A program made the translations under genes and the position numbers. A stretch of DNA of 8,660 nucleotides from an uncultured Myxococcales bacterium (GTDB taxonomy: Bacteria; Myxococcota; UBA727; VGSZ01), in contig CAJBHN010000874.1 of assembly GCA_903952805.1 (NCBI GenBank), positions 1 through 8,660 of the forward strand, written 5' to 3'. Shown here in pieces: positions 1-6,677 of this stretch; positions within the stretch are counted from its first letter, which is position 1; each line of letters starts with the position of its first letter. The notes under the pieces are model-generated. The model had not been told where the DNA came from. It did no database searches and worked only from the letters and a program-made list of their open reading frames with translations.

Positions 1-2141
1 CCCAGCAGCGTGTAGTTTCGCATGCGGGTCGAGCCCATGAAGCCCACCCGCATCAGGCCCGAGTTCAGGCCGATGCCGATGTCGATCGAGGGCTTGCCCT
101 CGGCCCGCCATTTGACCTGCAGCTCGTCGAGTTTTTCCAGCATTTCGACGGCGGTGACGGCGGCGCGGGCCGCGTGGTCTTTCTGTTCGATGGGCGCGCC
201 CCAAAACGCCATGATCGCGTCGCCCATGTATTTGTCGAGGGTGCCCTCGTGAGCAATCAAGATTTCTGTCATCGGCGTGAGATATTCGTTGAGGAACTGG
301 GTCAGGCCCTCCGGGCTCAGTTTCTCCGACATCGTCGTGAAACCGCGGATGTCCGAGAACATCACCGTCAGCTCCCGTTCGGCGCCGCCGAGGCCGGCCA
401 TGTCCGGGTTGCTCAAGAGCTGCTCGACGACGGTGGGGGCCAACACCGTCGAGAACTCGGCCTTCAAGCGCGCCTTCTCGCGGCCCTCCGTCAGATATCC
501 CCACACGGTGATGCCGACCCAAGTCGAGCTCATCTGCAAGATGAGGGGGACGTCGTAGAACCATCGGTTCGCCTTGAAGAGCAGGTTCCAATCGATGAAC
601 CACCAGCTGCCCACGCAGGTCACCAGAAACACCACGCCGGCGGCCACGGGCAGACGCGGCAGCACCAGCCCAAACAACAGGCCGACCACGACGCACAACA
701 GCATCTCGATTTGAATGTGCAGGCTGGGTCGCTTGAGGGCATTGCCATCGATGATGTTTTGGATGGCGGCGGCATGCACCTCGGTGCCAGGCACATTGGG
801 CGAAAACGGCGTGACCCGTTGGTCGAAGGTGCCGATGGCGGTGACGGCGACCAGCACGATCTTGCCTTTGACGATGTGCTTGAGGCTGTCGATGTCGAGG
901 GAGCGCTCGCTGCAGCGGGCGAATCGTTCAGCGACACCTTCGTCGGCATCTGGTGGCCGGGTCGTTGGGAGGTCGGCGCAGTAGACGTCGGACAAGGCGA
1001 CGCGGGGAAAGGCGCCGCGCTGGTCGGCGGGCAGGGCGGGGTCGTTGGAGCCTGAGGGACCGTAGTAGTTGATCAGCAACCTTCCGTTGAGGTCCACGGG
1101 CACGCGCACAAGCGAGCCGTCGTCACTGGGAAAGCCAATTTCGGCCAGGCCCACGTGGTAGGCGGGGTCCGCCAGCAACAGGGGGTTGGCGCCGAAATGG
1201 GCCGACGCGGTCGAGAGGCTCAAAGCCGGCAGCAGGGCATCACCGATGCGGTACACCAGCGGCAAGCGTCGCAGCACGCCGTCGGGATCGACGTAGGCGG
1301 AGAAAAAGCCGACGTTTGACGCCACATCGAGAAACAGCCCCTGCGGCAGGATGAGCTCTCCCTTGACCTCGATGAGCGCTGTGAGGTCCGAAGGTTTGCC
1401 GCCCTCGTGAACGTCGAGTTGGGCGACGGTGGCTTCGGCTCCCTTGCTCTTGGCGTCGTCGCTGAGTTCGGTGATTTTCCAGCCGAAGCCGTATTGCCGA
1501 TACACGAACGGATCGAGCGTCTCGATGGCGGCGATGTAGTCGCTGGCCACCCGGGGCTTGCCATCTTCGGCCTCGGTATTGATCACGGCGCCCTGGACCA
1601 CCTGGGTGGCGTGATCGTCGTAGGCCTCCTTGAGGCGCTCATCGCCGTCGGTGGCCGCATGCCAGCGGTCCTCGATGGTCCTCGCCCTGCTGGCGAGCAG
1701 CGCGATGGCCTCTGGTGCCGGAGCGCCCCCGTCTTTGAGCGCATCGATGGCATCGCCGAGGGCGGCCTCCTGCAGCAGGGTCTCGAGTCGATCCGCGTGA
1801 CGCTGGTCGACGCCAGGAGGGTCGGCAAACACCATATCGAAGGCCACGACGTCGGCGCCGGCGGCCACCAGATTGTTGATGATAAACGCATAGTTCTCGC
1901 GATCCCACGTGCCCCAGCGGCCAAAGGCGCGAATGGTCTCTTCATCGCCAGCGGCGATGACCACCTTGGGGTCAACGTCGATGCGGCCACGCCACTGGAA
2001 TTTGAGGTCCAGCAGCTTGCGTTCAAAACCCATCAGGGGCGAGCGCTCCCAGGCCAGAATGGGCTGGAGATAGGTGTAGCCACAGGTGACGACGGCGAAA
2101 AACGCCGACAGCGCCAACGGAATGCTCTTCTTCAGGTTCAT
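1..2141 (-). CDS. CHASE2-domain class III adenylate/guanylate cyclase (C-terminus cut by window edge)
   Basis: A membrane-bound cyclase that should convert ATP (less likely GTP) to a cyclic nucleotide in response to a periplasmic signal. I translated it by hand from ATG 2141; 713 residues are open to the left edge without a stop or frameshift. Order: N-terminal membrane segment (about 7-24), a large periplasmic CHASE2 domain (about 35-470, with the family-like stretch AAGADVVAFDMVFADP), two or three closely spaced membrane helices (about 478-548), a short linker, then the catalytic domain from about 590. The metal-binding aspartates are D597 in FSDIRGFT and D641 in KYMGDAIMAFWGAP. K637, four residues before D641, is the position that usually selects adenine, so cAMP is the likelier product. 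The sequence ends at NYTLLG, just before the expected DAVN block, so the second base-selecting residue and the transition-state Asn/Arg cannot be checked. AGGAAG lies 9 nt before the ATG, inside the upstream gene, with which it overlaps by 4 bp. The activating signal is unknown. Confidence 0.93.
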   Translation of the reverse strand, partial: MNLKKSIPLALSAFFAVVTCGYTYLQPILAWERSPLMGFERKLLDLKFQWRGRIDVDPKVVIAAGDEETIRAFGRWGTWDRENYAFIINNLVAAGADVVAFDMVFADPPGVDQRHADRLETLLQEAALGDAIDALKDGGAPAPEAIALLASRARTIEDRWHAATDGDERLKEAYDDHATQVVQGAVINTEAEDGKPRVASDYIAAIETLDPFVYRQYGFGWKITELSDDAKSKGAEATVAQLDVHEGGKPSDLTALIEVKGELILPQGLFLDVASNVGFFSAYVDPDGVLRRLPLVYRIGDALLPALSLSTASAHFGANPLLLADPAYHVGLAEIGFPSDDGSLVRVPVDLNGRLLINYYGPSGSNDPALPADQRGAFPRVALSDVYCADLPTTRPPDADEGVAERFARCSERSLDIDSLKHIVKGKIVLVAVTAIGTFDQRVTPFSPNVPGTEVHAAAIQNIIDGNALKRPSLHIQIEMLLCVVVGLLFGLVLPRLPVAAGVVFLVTCVGSWWFIDWNLLFKANRWFYDVPLILQMSSTWVGITVWGYLTEGREKARLKAEFSTVLAPTVVEQLLSNPDMAGLGGAERELTVMFSDIRGFTTMSEKLSPEGLTQFLNEYLTPMTEILIAHEGTLDKYMGDAIMAFWGAPIEQKDHAARAAVTAVEMLEKLDELQVKWRAEGKPSIDIGIGLNSGLMRVGFMGSTRMRNYTLL

Positions 2142-2884
2142 GTCGCGCGGCTTCCTGGCTCACGTGTGGCGCCGGTCGGGCTGTCAGGTCTGGTGTCGAC
2201 GTCGCCAACCAGGCCGTCGGCGCCCAGGGCTGCCCAGGAGTGGGCCACGGCCGTGCTGTTGGTGGACCGCAGGCACCGTGCATGCCAGCCGAGGCGGGTC
2301 ACGTCGGTGGCGTCCTCGACGCGGTACCAAAAGGGCAAGAGGTGGGGCGCACTCTGTGCGCTCAGCCGATCAACAGTGACGTCGTGAAAATGCAGTCCGG
2401 CCATGGTCTCACGGGCATGGCGCTGGGCACCAAGCAACCACCCATGACCATCGAGGGTGGCCCCCAAGACGACGGGCTCAAATTGCAGCGCTCGAAACGC
2501 ATGGTCGAGAAGATACGTCGGCAGCGTCGGCGACGTGTCGCCGATGACCGCGACGGCGCGCGCGCCTCGTTCATATTCGCCCGCGCACAGGGCAAGCAGG
2601 TCCTCGTCTGCGTCGCGGAAGTCGAGGCGGGCTCCCGCCGCGTCGGCGAGGGAACGCCATGTCGTGCCGGTCGGTTCAGTGGCGTCGAGGGCGTCGACGG
2701 ACAACACCAATTTGCGGTTGAAGTCGGCGCCAGCGCGAGTGATGCGCCACGACGCACAGGCGACCAGGGTGTCATGGGCAAACGCGCTCGTCAGCCGGGT
2801 GGCCACGGCGTCGCCGAATGCTGCCCGGAGCCCGGACCTGGTCGGGTGCGACGGACCGTTGGCGATGAGGATGAGGCTCTCCAT
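2138..2884 (-). CDS. DUF2064-like (glycosyltransferase A-fold) protein, divergent
   Basis: A 248-residue soluble protein. The middle part follows the pattern of the DUF2064 / selenodomain-associated transferase-1 family: a helix EYERGARAVAVIGDTSPTLP (about 112-131), then FEPVVLGATLDGHGWLLG (about 146-163) and a late GDVDTRPD. Those correspond to the usual IGxDxPxLP, VVLGPAxDGGYYLLG and DVDTPEDL motifs. Family members are predicted nucleotidyl- or sugar-transferase-like enzymes of mostly unknown substrate. This one is unusual: the acidic residue in the first motif is shifted one place (GDTSP rather than GTDSP or GSDCP), and the N-terminal AKxPxPGxxKTRL block is replaced by IANGPSHPTRSGLR, so catalysis in the usual way is doubtful. 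I start at ATG 2884 because MESLILIAN is the expected first strand; a longer frame to 3088 adds low-complexity sequence with no family match. There is no Shine-Dalgarno before 2884. Its TGA overlaps the cyclase ATG (ATGA), implying coupled translation. Confidence 0.75.
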   Translation of the reverse strand: MESLILIANGPSHPTRSGLRAAFGDAVATRLTSAFAHDTLVACASWRITRAGADFNRKLVLSVDALDATEPTGTTWRSLADAAGARLDFRDADEDLLALCAGEYERGARAVAVIGDTSPTLPTYLLDHAFRALQFEPVVLGATLDGHGWLLGAQRHARETMAGLHFHDVTVDRLSAQSAPHLLPFWYRVEDATDVTRLGWHARCLRSTNSTAVAHSWAALGADGLVGDVDTRPDSPTGATREPGSRAT

Positions 2885-2892
2885 GACCGGGG

Positions 2893-2898
2893 AGGATA
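2893..2898 (-). promoter_or_regulatory. Possible -10 box for the DUF2064/cyclase operon (leaderless arrangement)
   Basis: The minus strand reads TATCCT, a TANNNT-type hexamer, ending 8 nt before ATG 2884. Transcription starting about 7 nt downstream would begin at or next to the A of the start codon, giving a leaderless mRNA. This fits the absence of any purine-rich Shine-Dalgarno sequence there (the preceding bases are pyrimidine-rich). No good -35 hexamer is visible at the usual spacing, so this is a tentative call. Confidence 0.35.
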
Positions 2899-2911
2899 GC
2901 AGGCCCGCTGA

Positions 2912-2930
2912 AAACGAATTTCGTTCGTTT
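2912..2930. repeat. AT-rich inverted repeat, candidate operator
   Basis: AAACGAA (2912-2918) and TTCGTTT (2924-2930) are perfect 7-bp inverted arms around 5 nt. An overlapping register, AACGAA-T-TTCGTT (2913-2925), is also perfect. The block stands out as AT-rich in a very GC-rich region. It lies 14 nt upstream of the proposed minus-strand -10 box, so on that strand it would overlap the -35 region, and it is about 185 nt upstream of purM. A transcription-factor binding site is the simplest reading; the factor is unknown. Confidence 0.4.
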
Positions 2931-2969
2931 GCATCGGTGGCGCCGTGGTGGTGGCACTCGTGTCCTGCC

Positions 2970-2987
2970 CCCGGCCGTCCGGCCGGG
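2970..2987 (+). other. GC-rich hairpin upstream of purM
   Basis: CCCGGCC (2970-2976) and GGCCGGG (2981-2987) form a perfect 7-bp stem with a GTCC tetraloop. It lacks a following T-tract, so it is not a standard intrinsic terminator. If purM is transcribed from upstream of this point, it would sit in the leader about 130 nt before the start codon. Such stems arise often by chance at this GC content. Confidence 0.3.
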
Positions 2988-3115
2988 TGGCGGTCCGGTG
3001 CAGCGCGACAGGCGTCTCGGCTGCCGGGAGACTGGGGATGACGTGGTCCGCACGGTTTGGCGTGGCGCCCGACGTCTTGGCTTTCCAACGGCTGGTGTCG
3101 GCGCTAGCTGTGCGC

Positions 3116-4156
3116 ATGTCCAAGACGCCACTGACCTACAAAGATGCCGGGGTCGATATCGATGCTGGCGACGACGCCGTCGAGCGCATCGGCAAAAGCG
3201 CCCGCTCCACCCACATCCCCGGTGTGTTGTCCGGCGTCGGCGGCTTCGGCGGCTTGTTTGCCCTGAAAGAGGCGATGACGACGCTGGAGGATCCGGTGCT
3301 CGTGAGCGGCACCGACGGCGTCGGCACGAAGTTGCTGGTGGCGATTGCGGCCGACAAGCACGACACCATCGGCCAAGACCTGGTCGCGATGTGCGTCAAC
3401 GACGTGCTGACCTCGGGAGCCCGCCCGCTGTTTTTTCTGGATTATTTTGCCACCGGCGCCTTGTCGCCGGCCCACATGGCCACCGTGGTGGACAGCATCG
3501 CCCGCGCTTGCAAGCAGAGCGGGTGCGCTTTGATTGGTGGCGAGACGGCTGAACTCCCTGGCATGTACCAGCCCGGCCACTACGATCTGGCCGGCTTCAC
3601 CGTCGGCGCCGTCGAGCGCAAGCGGATTGTCGATGGCGCGCGGGTCAGCGTTGGTGACTCCATCATCGGCCTGGCGTCGTCGGGGCTGCATTCCAACGGA
3701 TTCAGCCTGGCACGGGCCGTGGTATTTGACCGGCTGCACAAGAAGCTCGACGACGTTCTGGTCGAGAAGCTGACGGTGAAAGACGTGCTCCTTCAACCCA
3801 CCCGCCTCTACGTCAAACCCATCCTCGACGTGCTGGCCGACGTCGACATTCTCGCGATGGCCCACATCACGGGCGGCGGCCTGCCGCAAAACCTGACCCG
3901 CGCGTTCCCCCCGGGGACCGCCGCCCTCATCGACGAGCGTCGGTGGCCCGAGCCGCCAATTTTCGACGTGCTGCGTCAAGGTGGTCCAATCGAGACCGAT
4001 GAGATGCGGCGCACCTTCAACTGCGGCATCGGCTTTTGCGTCGTCGTCGGTCAGCAAGACGTCGGTCGGACGCTCGAGCGCTTGCGCAAAAGTGGCGAAG
4101 CGCCTTTTGTCATCGGCGAGGTGGTCGCTGGTGACGGCGAGGTCCGTTACGCATGA
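3116..4156 (+). CDS. purM: Phosphoribosylformylglycinamidine cyclo-ligase (AIR synthetase)
   Basis: Converts formylglycinamidine ribonucleotide plus ATP to aminoimidazole ribonucleotide, ADP and phosphate, the fifth step of de novo purine synthesis, in the cytoplasm. The protein has 346 residues, about the usual length for PurM. It opens with the family signature LTYKDAGVDIDAGD and then carries the nucleotide-binding DGVGTK (67-72), SGARPLFFLDYFATG, GGETAELPGMY (141-151), HITGGGLPQNL (250-260) and FNCGIGF (from 301; the common variant of FNMGIG). I chose ATG 3116 because MSKTPLTYKDAG matches the usual start; a GTG two codons upstream (3110) is possible. No strong ribosome binding site is visible at either. 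The upstream open frame back to 2945 is judged non-coding. Its TGA overlaps the purN ATG by 4 bp, so the two are co-translated. I see no missing residue or frame disruption. Confidence 0.97.
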   Translation: MSKTPLTYKDAGVDIDAGDDAVERIGKSARSTHIPGVLSGVGGFGGLFALKEAMTTLEDPVLVSGTDGVGTKLLVAIAADKHDTIGQDLVAMCVNDVLTSGARPLFFLDYFATGALSPAHMATVVDSIARACKQSGCALIGGETAELPGMYQPGHYDLAGFTVGAVERKRIVDGARVSVGDSIIGLASSGLHSNGFSLARAVVFDRLHKKLDDVLVEKLTVKDVLLQPTRLYVKPILDVLADVDILAMAHITGGGLPQNLTRAFPPGTAALIDERRWPEPPIFDVLRQGGPIETDEMRRTFNCGIGFCVVVGQQDVGRTLERLRKSGEAPFVIGEVVAGDGEVRYA

Positions 4157-4818
4157 ATGACCTCGACACCTCCCTGGTGGGTCGGACCTGCACACCCGAC
4201 CGGCCTCTGCGGGTGGCGGTGTTGGCGTCGGGGGGAGGCAGCAATCTGCAGGCCCTGCTCGACGCCCGGGGCCAGGGGCCATGGGACGTCGTCAACGTCG
4301 TCGTCAACGTCGCGGGCGCCGGCGCCATCGACCGAGCGCGGGCTGCTGGTGTGTCTGTGGTCGTCGTGCCCCACGTGGGTTTGTCGCGCGCCGAACATGA
4401 GGGCCGCGTGCTTGACGTGTTGGGTGCCCACGACGTCGAGCTGGTGGTGTTGGCCGGCTACATGCGCGTGGTGACCGAGGTCTTCGTCAGTCGCTTTCCC
4501 CAGCGCATCCTCAACGTGCATCCGGCGCTGCTGCCGTCGTTTCCCGGCCTGCATGGCGCGCGGCAGGCGCTCTCGCATGGGTGCCGGGTGACAGGCTGCA
4601 CGGTGCATCTGGTCGACGGTGGCGTCGACACGGGCCCCATCTTGGCCCAGGCTGCCGTGCCGATCCTTGACGATGACAACGAAGCCACGTTGCAGCGCCG
4701 GATCCAGCTCCAGGAGCACAAGCTGTTGCCGGCCGTGGTGACGGCCTGGTCCGAAGGTCGGGTGGTTCAGCGGGGCGGATTGACCCGGTGCTGCGGCGTC
4801 GTGGTTGCTGCGGGCTAG
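4153..4818 (+). CDS. purN: Phosphoribosylglycinamide formyltransferase (GAR transformylase)
   Basis: Transfers the formyl group of 10-formyltetrahydrofolate to glycinamide ribonucleotide, the third step of purine synthesis. It has 221 residues, slightly longer than typical because of an N-terminal tail of about 18 residues before the first strand. Visible motifs: the phosphate-binding VLASGGGSNLQALL, LAGYMRVV, then NVHPALLPSFPGLHG with N121 and H123, and VDTGPIL with D159. These match the catalytic Asn-His-Asp triad of the family (N106, H108, D144 in E. coli). After the second strand the usual SNR/SNK is replaced by VNV, next to a repeated GTCGTCAAC in the DNA. The start ATG 4153 overlaps the purM stop (ATGA); another ATG at 4157 is in the wrong frame. 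It ends 120 nt before the next gene; I found no intrinsic terminator. Confidence 0.96.
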   Translation: MNDLDTSLVGRTCTPDRPLRVAVLASGGGSNLQALLDARGQGPWDVVNVVVNVAGAGAIDRARAAGVSVVVVPHVGLSRAEHEGRVLDVLGAHDVELVVLAGYMRVVTEVFVSRFPQRILNVHPALLPSFPGLHGARQALSHGCRVTGCTVHLVDGGVDTGPILAQAAVPILDDDNEATLQRRIQLQEHKLLPAVVTAWSEGRVVQRGGLTRCCGVVVAAG

Positions 4819-4938
4819 GGCCTTGTACTGCTCGCATGTTCATTCTGTTTCAGGAGTGGCGGCGGTCTGGTATCGAACGCTGGCGATGGCGGCATGCGTG
4901 CTGTCCCGCTGCAGTGGCGTCGGTCGAAAGGGAGTCCC
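4819..4938 (+). other. 120-nt gap between purN and the GAF-domain gene
   Basis: No intrinsic terminator and no clear promoter is visible. It contains the GAF gene's ribosome binding site at its end. Whether the GAF gene is transcribed from purMN or from its own promoter cannot be decided from the sequence. Confidence 0.5.
4927..4934 (+). promoter_or_regulatory. Ribosome binding site deciding the GTG start of the GAF-domain gene
   Basis: AAAGGGAG ends 4 nt before GTG 4939. The spacing is a little short but it is the best Shine-Dalgarno match in the 120-nt gap after purN, and it favours this start over the in-frame ATG at 4894. Confidence 0.55.
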
Positions 4939-6552
4939 GTGGCTTGGTTCGAGGTTTTCATTCCTGGCAAGGACGACGCGCTCGGGATCACGCTGACCCT
5001 GGAGGCGCCCAACTGGATCGGCGCGTTGCGCACCGGCCTGCAAAACCTCGGTGAAGGCCAGGAATCCATCTCCAATGTCATGTGTGACATCAAGGAAGAT
5101 GGCTCCATCCACGTCACCAACGTCAGCAGCAACCGGGTTTTCCGTTTGCTCGAGGTGCAGGCGCCTGCGGTGTCGCAGCGGCCGTCGTCAGGTGCACCGG
5201 CGGTGCCGCCGGCGGCGCCGTTGGCCCCGGCTCCTGGCGTTGAAGACGCCGTGGGGACGTCAGGTGGCCCCGGGCCGTCCAGCGATGGGTCAAAAACCCT
5301 CCTCGAATTTCAGCGCTTCGACCTCAGTCCCGAGGCGGCGTACGCCGCTGCCGTGCTTCCTGCGCCGTCGAAGGCCGGGCCGCCGCTTCCGCCTCAAGAG
5401 ACCGACGAGACCGTGCGCAACCCATCGTCAGCAGGGCACTCCCTGTCGTCGCCGACGTCGGTGCACACGTCCCAGCAACCAGAATCCGCCGAAATGTCCG
5501 TCCCCTGGACGTCCATGCCGCCGCCTTCAGCGGCGACCGGGCCTTCGGTGACGGTGTCGTCGCCGCTGCCGCCGTCGCTGGCGTCGCTGCCGACGGTGGG
5601 CCCTGCCGCCAAGGGCTACGACATCACCCTCCAGCACGCCAAGGCGCCGGCGCCTGCCCCGGTGTCCATGCCATCGACGCCGGCCATGGCGCCGCAGGGG
5701 TCGCCCTTGCTCGAGGCCACCGAGCCGATGGCGGTCGCGCCGGCGGCTTCACCTGCCTTGCAGGCGTCGGTGCCGGCGGCAGTGCCGGCGCCGCCTGCCC
5801 GGACTCCGCCGCCGGCGCCCGTACCCGCGGCTGCTCCCGTTGAGGCCACCGAGAGGATCGCCCGCGCCCCGGCCGCCAAGGCGAAGCCCACGGGCCCGGT
5901 GCCATCGCCAACGGCGAGGGGCGTTACCGCGCCGCCGCCCAAGCGCAGCAGTGGTCAGTTCGAGAACGCACCACGCCCGGTGAGTCGCGAGGTCTCTGGC
6001 GACAGCTACCAGCTGTCTCCGGCTGCCGGGATGTCCGCCGAGGCCGTCGCCGAAGCCGTCGCCGACGTCTTTGATGCCACCCAGGGCCTGCTGATGGAGG
6101 GGGCCGTCGATCCGGCGCGTATCGCCGAGGTCCTGCTCGATATCGCGCTGAGCCACGTGCCGGCGGAGTCCGGTTCGTTCTACATCGCCGACGTCAACGG
6201 CCACGAACTGGCCTTCGCTGCCGTCCGCGGCCCCAAGGCCGACGCCATCAAGAAGGGGCGTTTCACCGTGCCGGTCGGGCAGGGGATCGTCGGATTTTGT
6301 GCCCTGGAGGGGGTGTGCCTGCGCGTCAGCGACATCCAGCACGATCCCCGCCATTTGTCGGCCGTGGCGACTGCCGTCGGGTACAGCCCTCGCGATACGC
6401 TCTGCGCGTCGGCGGAGAAGGACGGGAGGCTCTATGGCGCCGTCCAGCTCATCAATGCGACTGAAAGCTTCACAGCGGTCCATATGGAGGTCCTCCGGTA
6501 CATCGGCTTGACTGCTGCGCAGCTCCTTGAACGCCACTTCGAGACGACCTGA
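4939..6552 (+). CDS. Small conserved N-terminal domain + Pro/Ala-rich linker + GAF-domain protein
   Basis: A 537-residue soluble protein in three parts. Residues 1-72 form a compact domain beginning AWFEVFIPGKDDALGITLTL and containing NVMCDIKEDGSIHV and NRVFRLLEV. From memory, similar stretches start many Myxococcota proteins, but I know no function for it. Residues about 73-358 are a disordered linker rich in Pro, Ala, Ser and Thr, with islands such as KTLLEFQRFDLSPEAAYAA and KGYDITLQHAK and a repeated EATE-x-x-A-x-APAA. From about 377 to 535 lies a GAF domain (HVPAESGSFYIAD, PVGQGIVGFCALEG, RLYGAVQLINA), which usually binds a small ligand or mediates dimerization; the ligand cannot be inferred. 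No catalytic output domain follows, so it is probably an adaptor or sensor. I start at GTG 4939: AAAGGGAG lies just before it and the small domain begins at its second residue; ATG 4894 in the same frame would add 15 residues without a clear ribosome binding site. Confidence 0.85.
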   Translation: MAWFEVFIPGKDDALGITLTLEAPNWIGALRTGLQNLGEGQESISNVMCDIKEDGSIHVTNVSSNRVFRLLEVQAPAVSQRPSSGAPAVPPAAPLAPAPGVEDAVGTSGGPGPSSDGSKTLLEFQRFDLSPEAAYAAAVLPAPSKAGPPLPPQETDETVRNPSSAGHSLSSPTSVHTSQQPESAEMSVPWTSMPPPSAATGPSVTVSSPLPPSLASLPTVGPAAKGYDITLQHAKAPAPAPVSMPSTPAMAPQGSPLLEATEPMAVAPAASPALQASVPAAVPAPPARTPPPAPVPAAAPVEATERIARAPAAKAKPTGPVPSPTARGVTAPPPKRSSGQFENAPRPVSREVSGDSYQLSPAAGMSAEAVAEAVADVFDATQGLLMEGAVDPARIAEVLLDIALSHVPAESGSFYIADVNGHELAFAAVRGPKADAIKKGRFTVPVGQGIVGFCALEGVCLRVSDIQHDPRHLSAVATAVGYSPRDTLCASAEKDGRLYGAVQLINATESFTAVHMEVLRYIGLTAAQLLERHFETT

Positions 6553-6556
6553 TGCG

Positions 6557-6594
6557 CCCTCCGTTACTTTCGGAGGGTCTGGTGCAGACCCTCC
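6557..6594 (+). other. Two overlapping, mutually exclusive hairpins after the GAF-domain gene
   Basis: Hairpin A pairs CCCTCCG (6557-6563) with CGGAGGG (6571-6577) around TTACTTT. Hairpin B pairs GGAGGGTCTG (6572-6581) with CAGACCCTCC (6585-6594) around GTG, a perfect 10-bp stem. They share 6572-6577, so only one can form at a time. The element begins 4 nt after the GAF stop codon. It has no T-tract, so it is not a textbook intrinsic terminator; it may stabilise the 3' end, cause weak termination, or act as a two-state leader for the next gene. Confidence 0.55.
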
Positions 6595-6677
6595 CCCAGG
6601 CGATGGGACCTCGAGGACCTGACTGCTGCCGGTGGCGGCCAGTGCGACAAGCGATTTCGCGCCGGCTCGGCGGCGCG

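Larger units (their letters stand above)
2885..3115. promoter_or_regulatory. Divergent intergenic region between the DUF2064/cyclase pair and purMN
   Basis: 231 bp separating two divergently transcribed operons, so it should carry promoters in both directions. Frames are open through it on both strands, including an in-frame extension of purM back to 2945 and of the DUF2064 gene to 3088. Their translations are Arg/Pro/Gly-rich and resemble nothing in either family, so I read the region as non-coding. It holds a -10-like box for the minus strand, an AT-rich inverted repeat and a GC-rich hairpin, listed separately. I could not identify a convincing plus-strand sigma70-type promoter for purM. 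Confidence 0.6.

Noticed and set aside
174..1055. 293-residue plus-strand open frame opposite the cyclase
   Set aside because: Antisense shadow of a clear CHASE2/cyclase gene; His/Gly/Asp-rich translation with no recognisable domain.
1407..2387. 326-residue plus-strand open frame across the cyclase and DUF2064 genes
   Set aside because: Runs antisense to two well-supported genes and ends in Arg-rich nonsense; a GC-bias artefact.
2885..3088. Upstream extension of the DUF2064-like gene to an ATG at 3088
   Set aside because: The extra 68 residues are low-complexity and unlike the family; the first expected strand begins at MESLILIAN.
2945..3115. 57-residue N-terminal extension of PurM
   Set aside because: PurM proteins begin near LTYKDAGVDIDAG and the length from 3116 is already normal.
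3104..4282. 392-residue minus-strand open frame opposite purM
   Set aside because: purM is unambiguous on the other strand; the antisense translation has no domain and spans the purM/purN junction.
4823..4850. TTGTAC as a -35 box before the GAF gene
   Set aside because: No acceptable -10 hexamer at 16-18 nt spacing.
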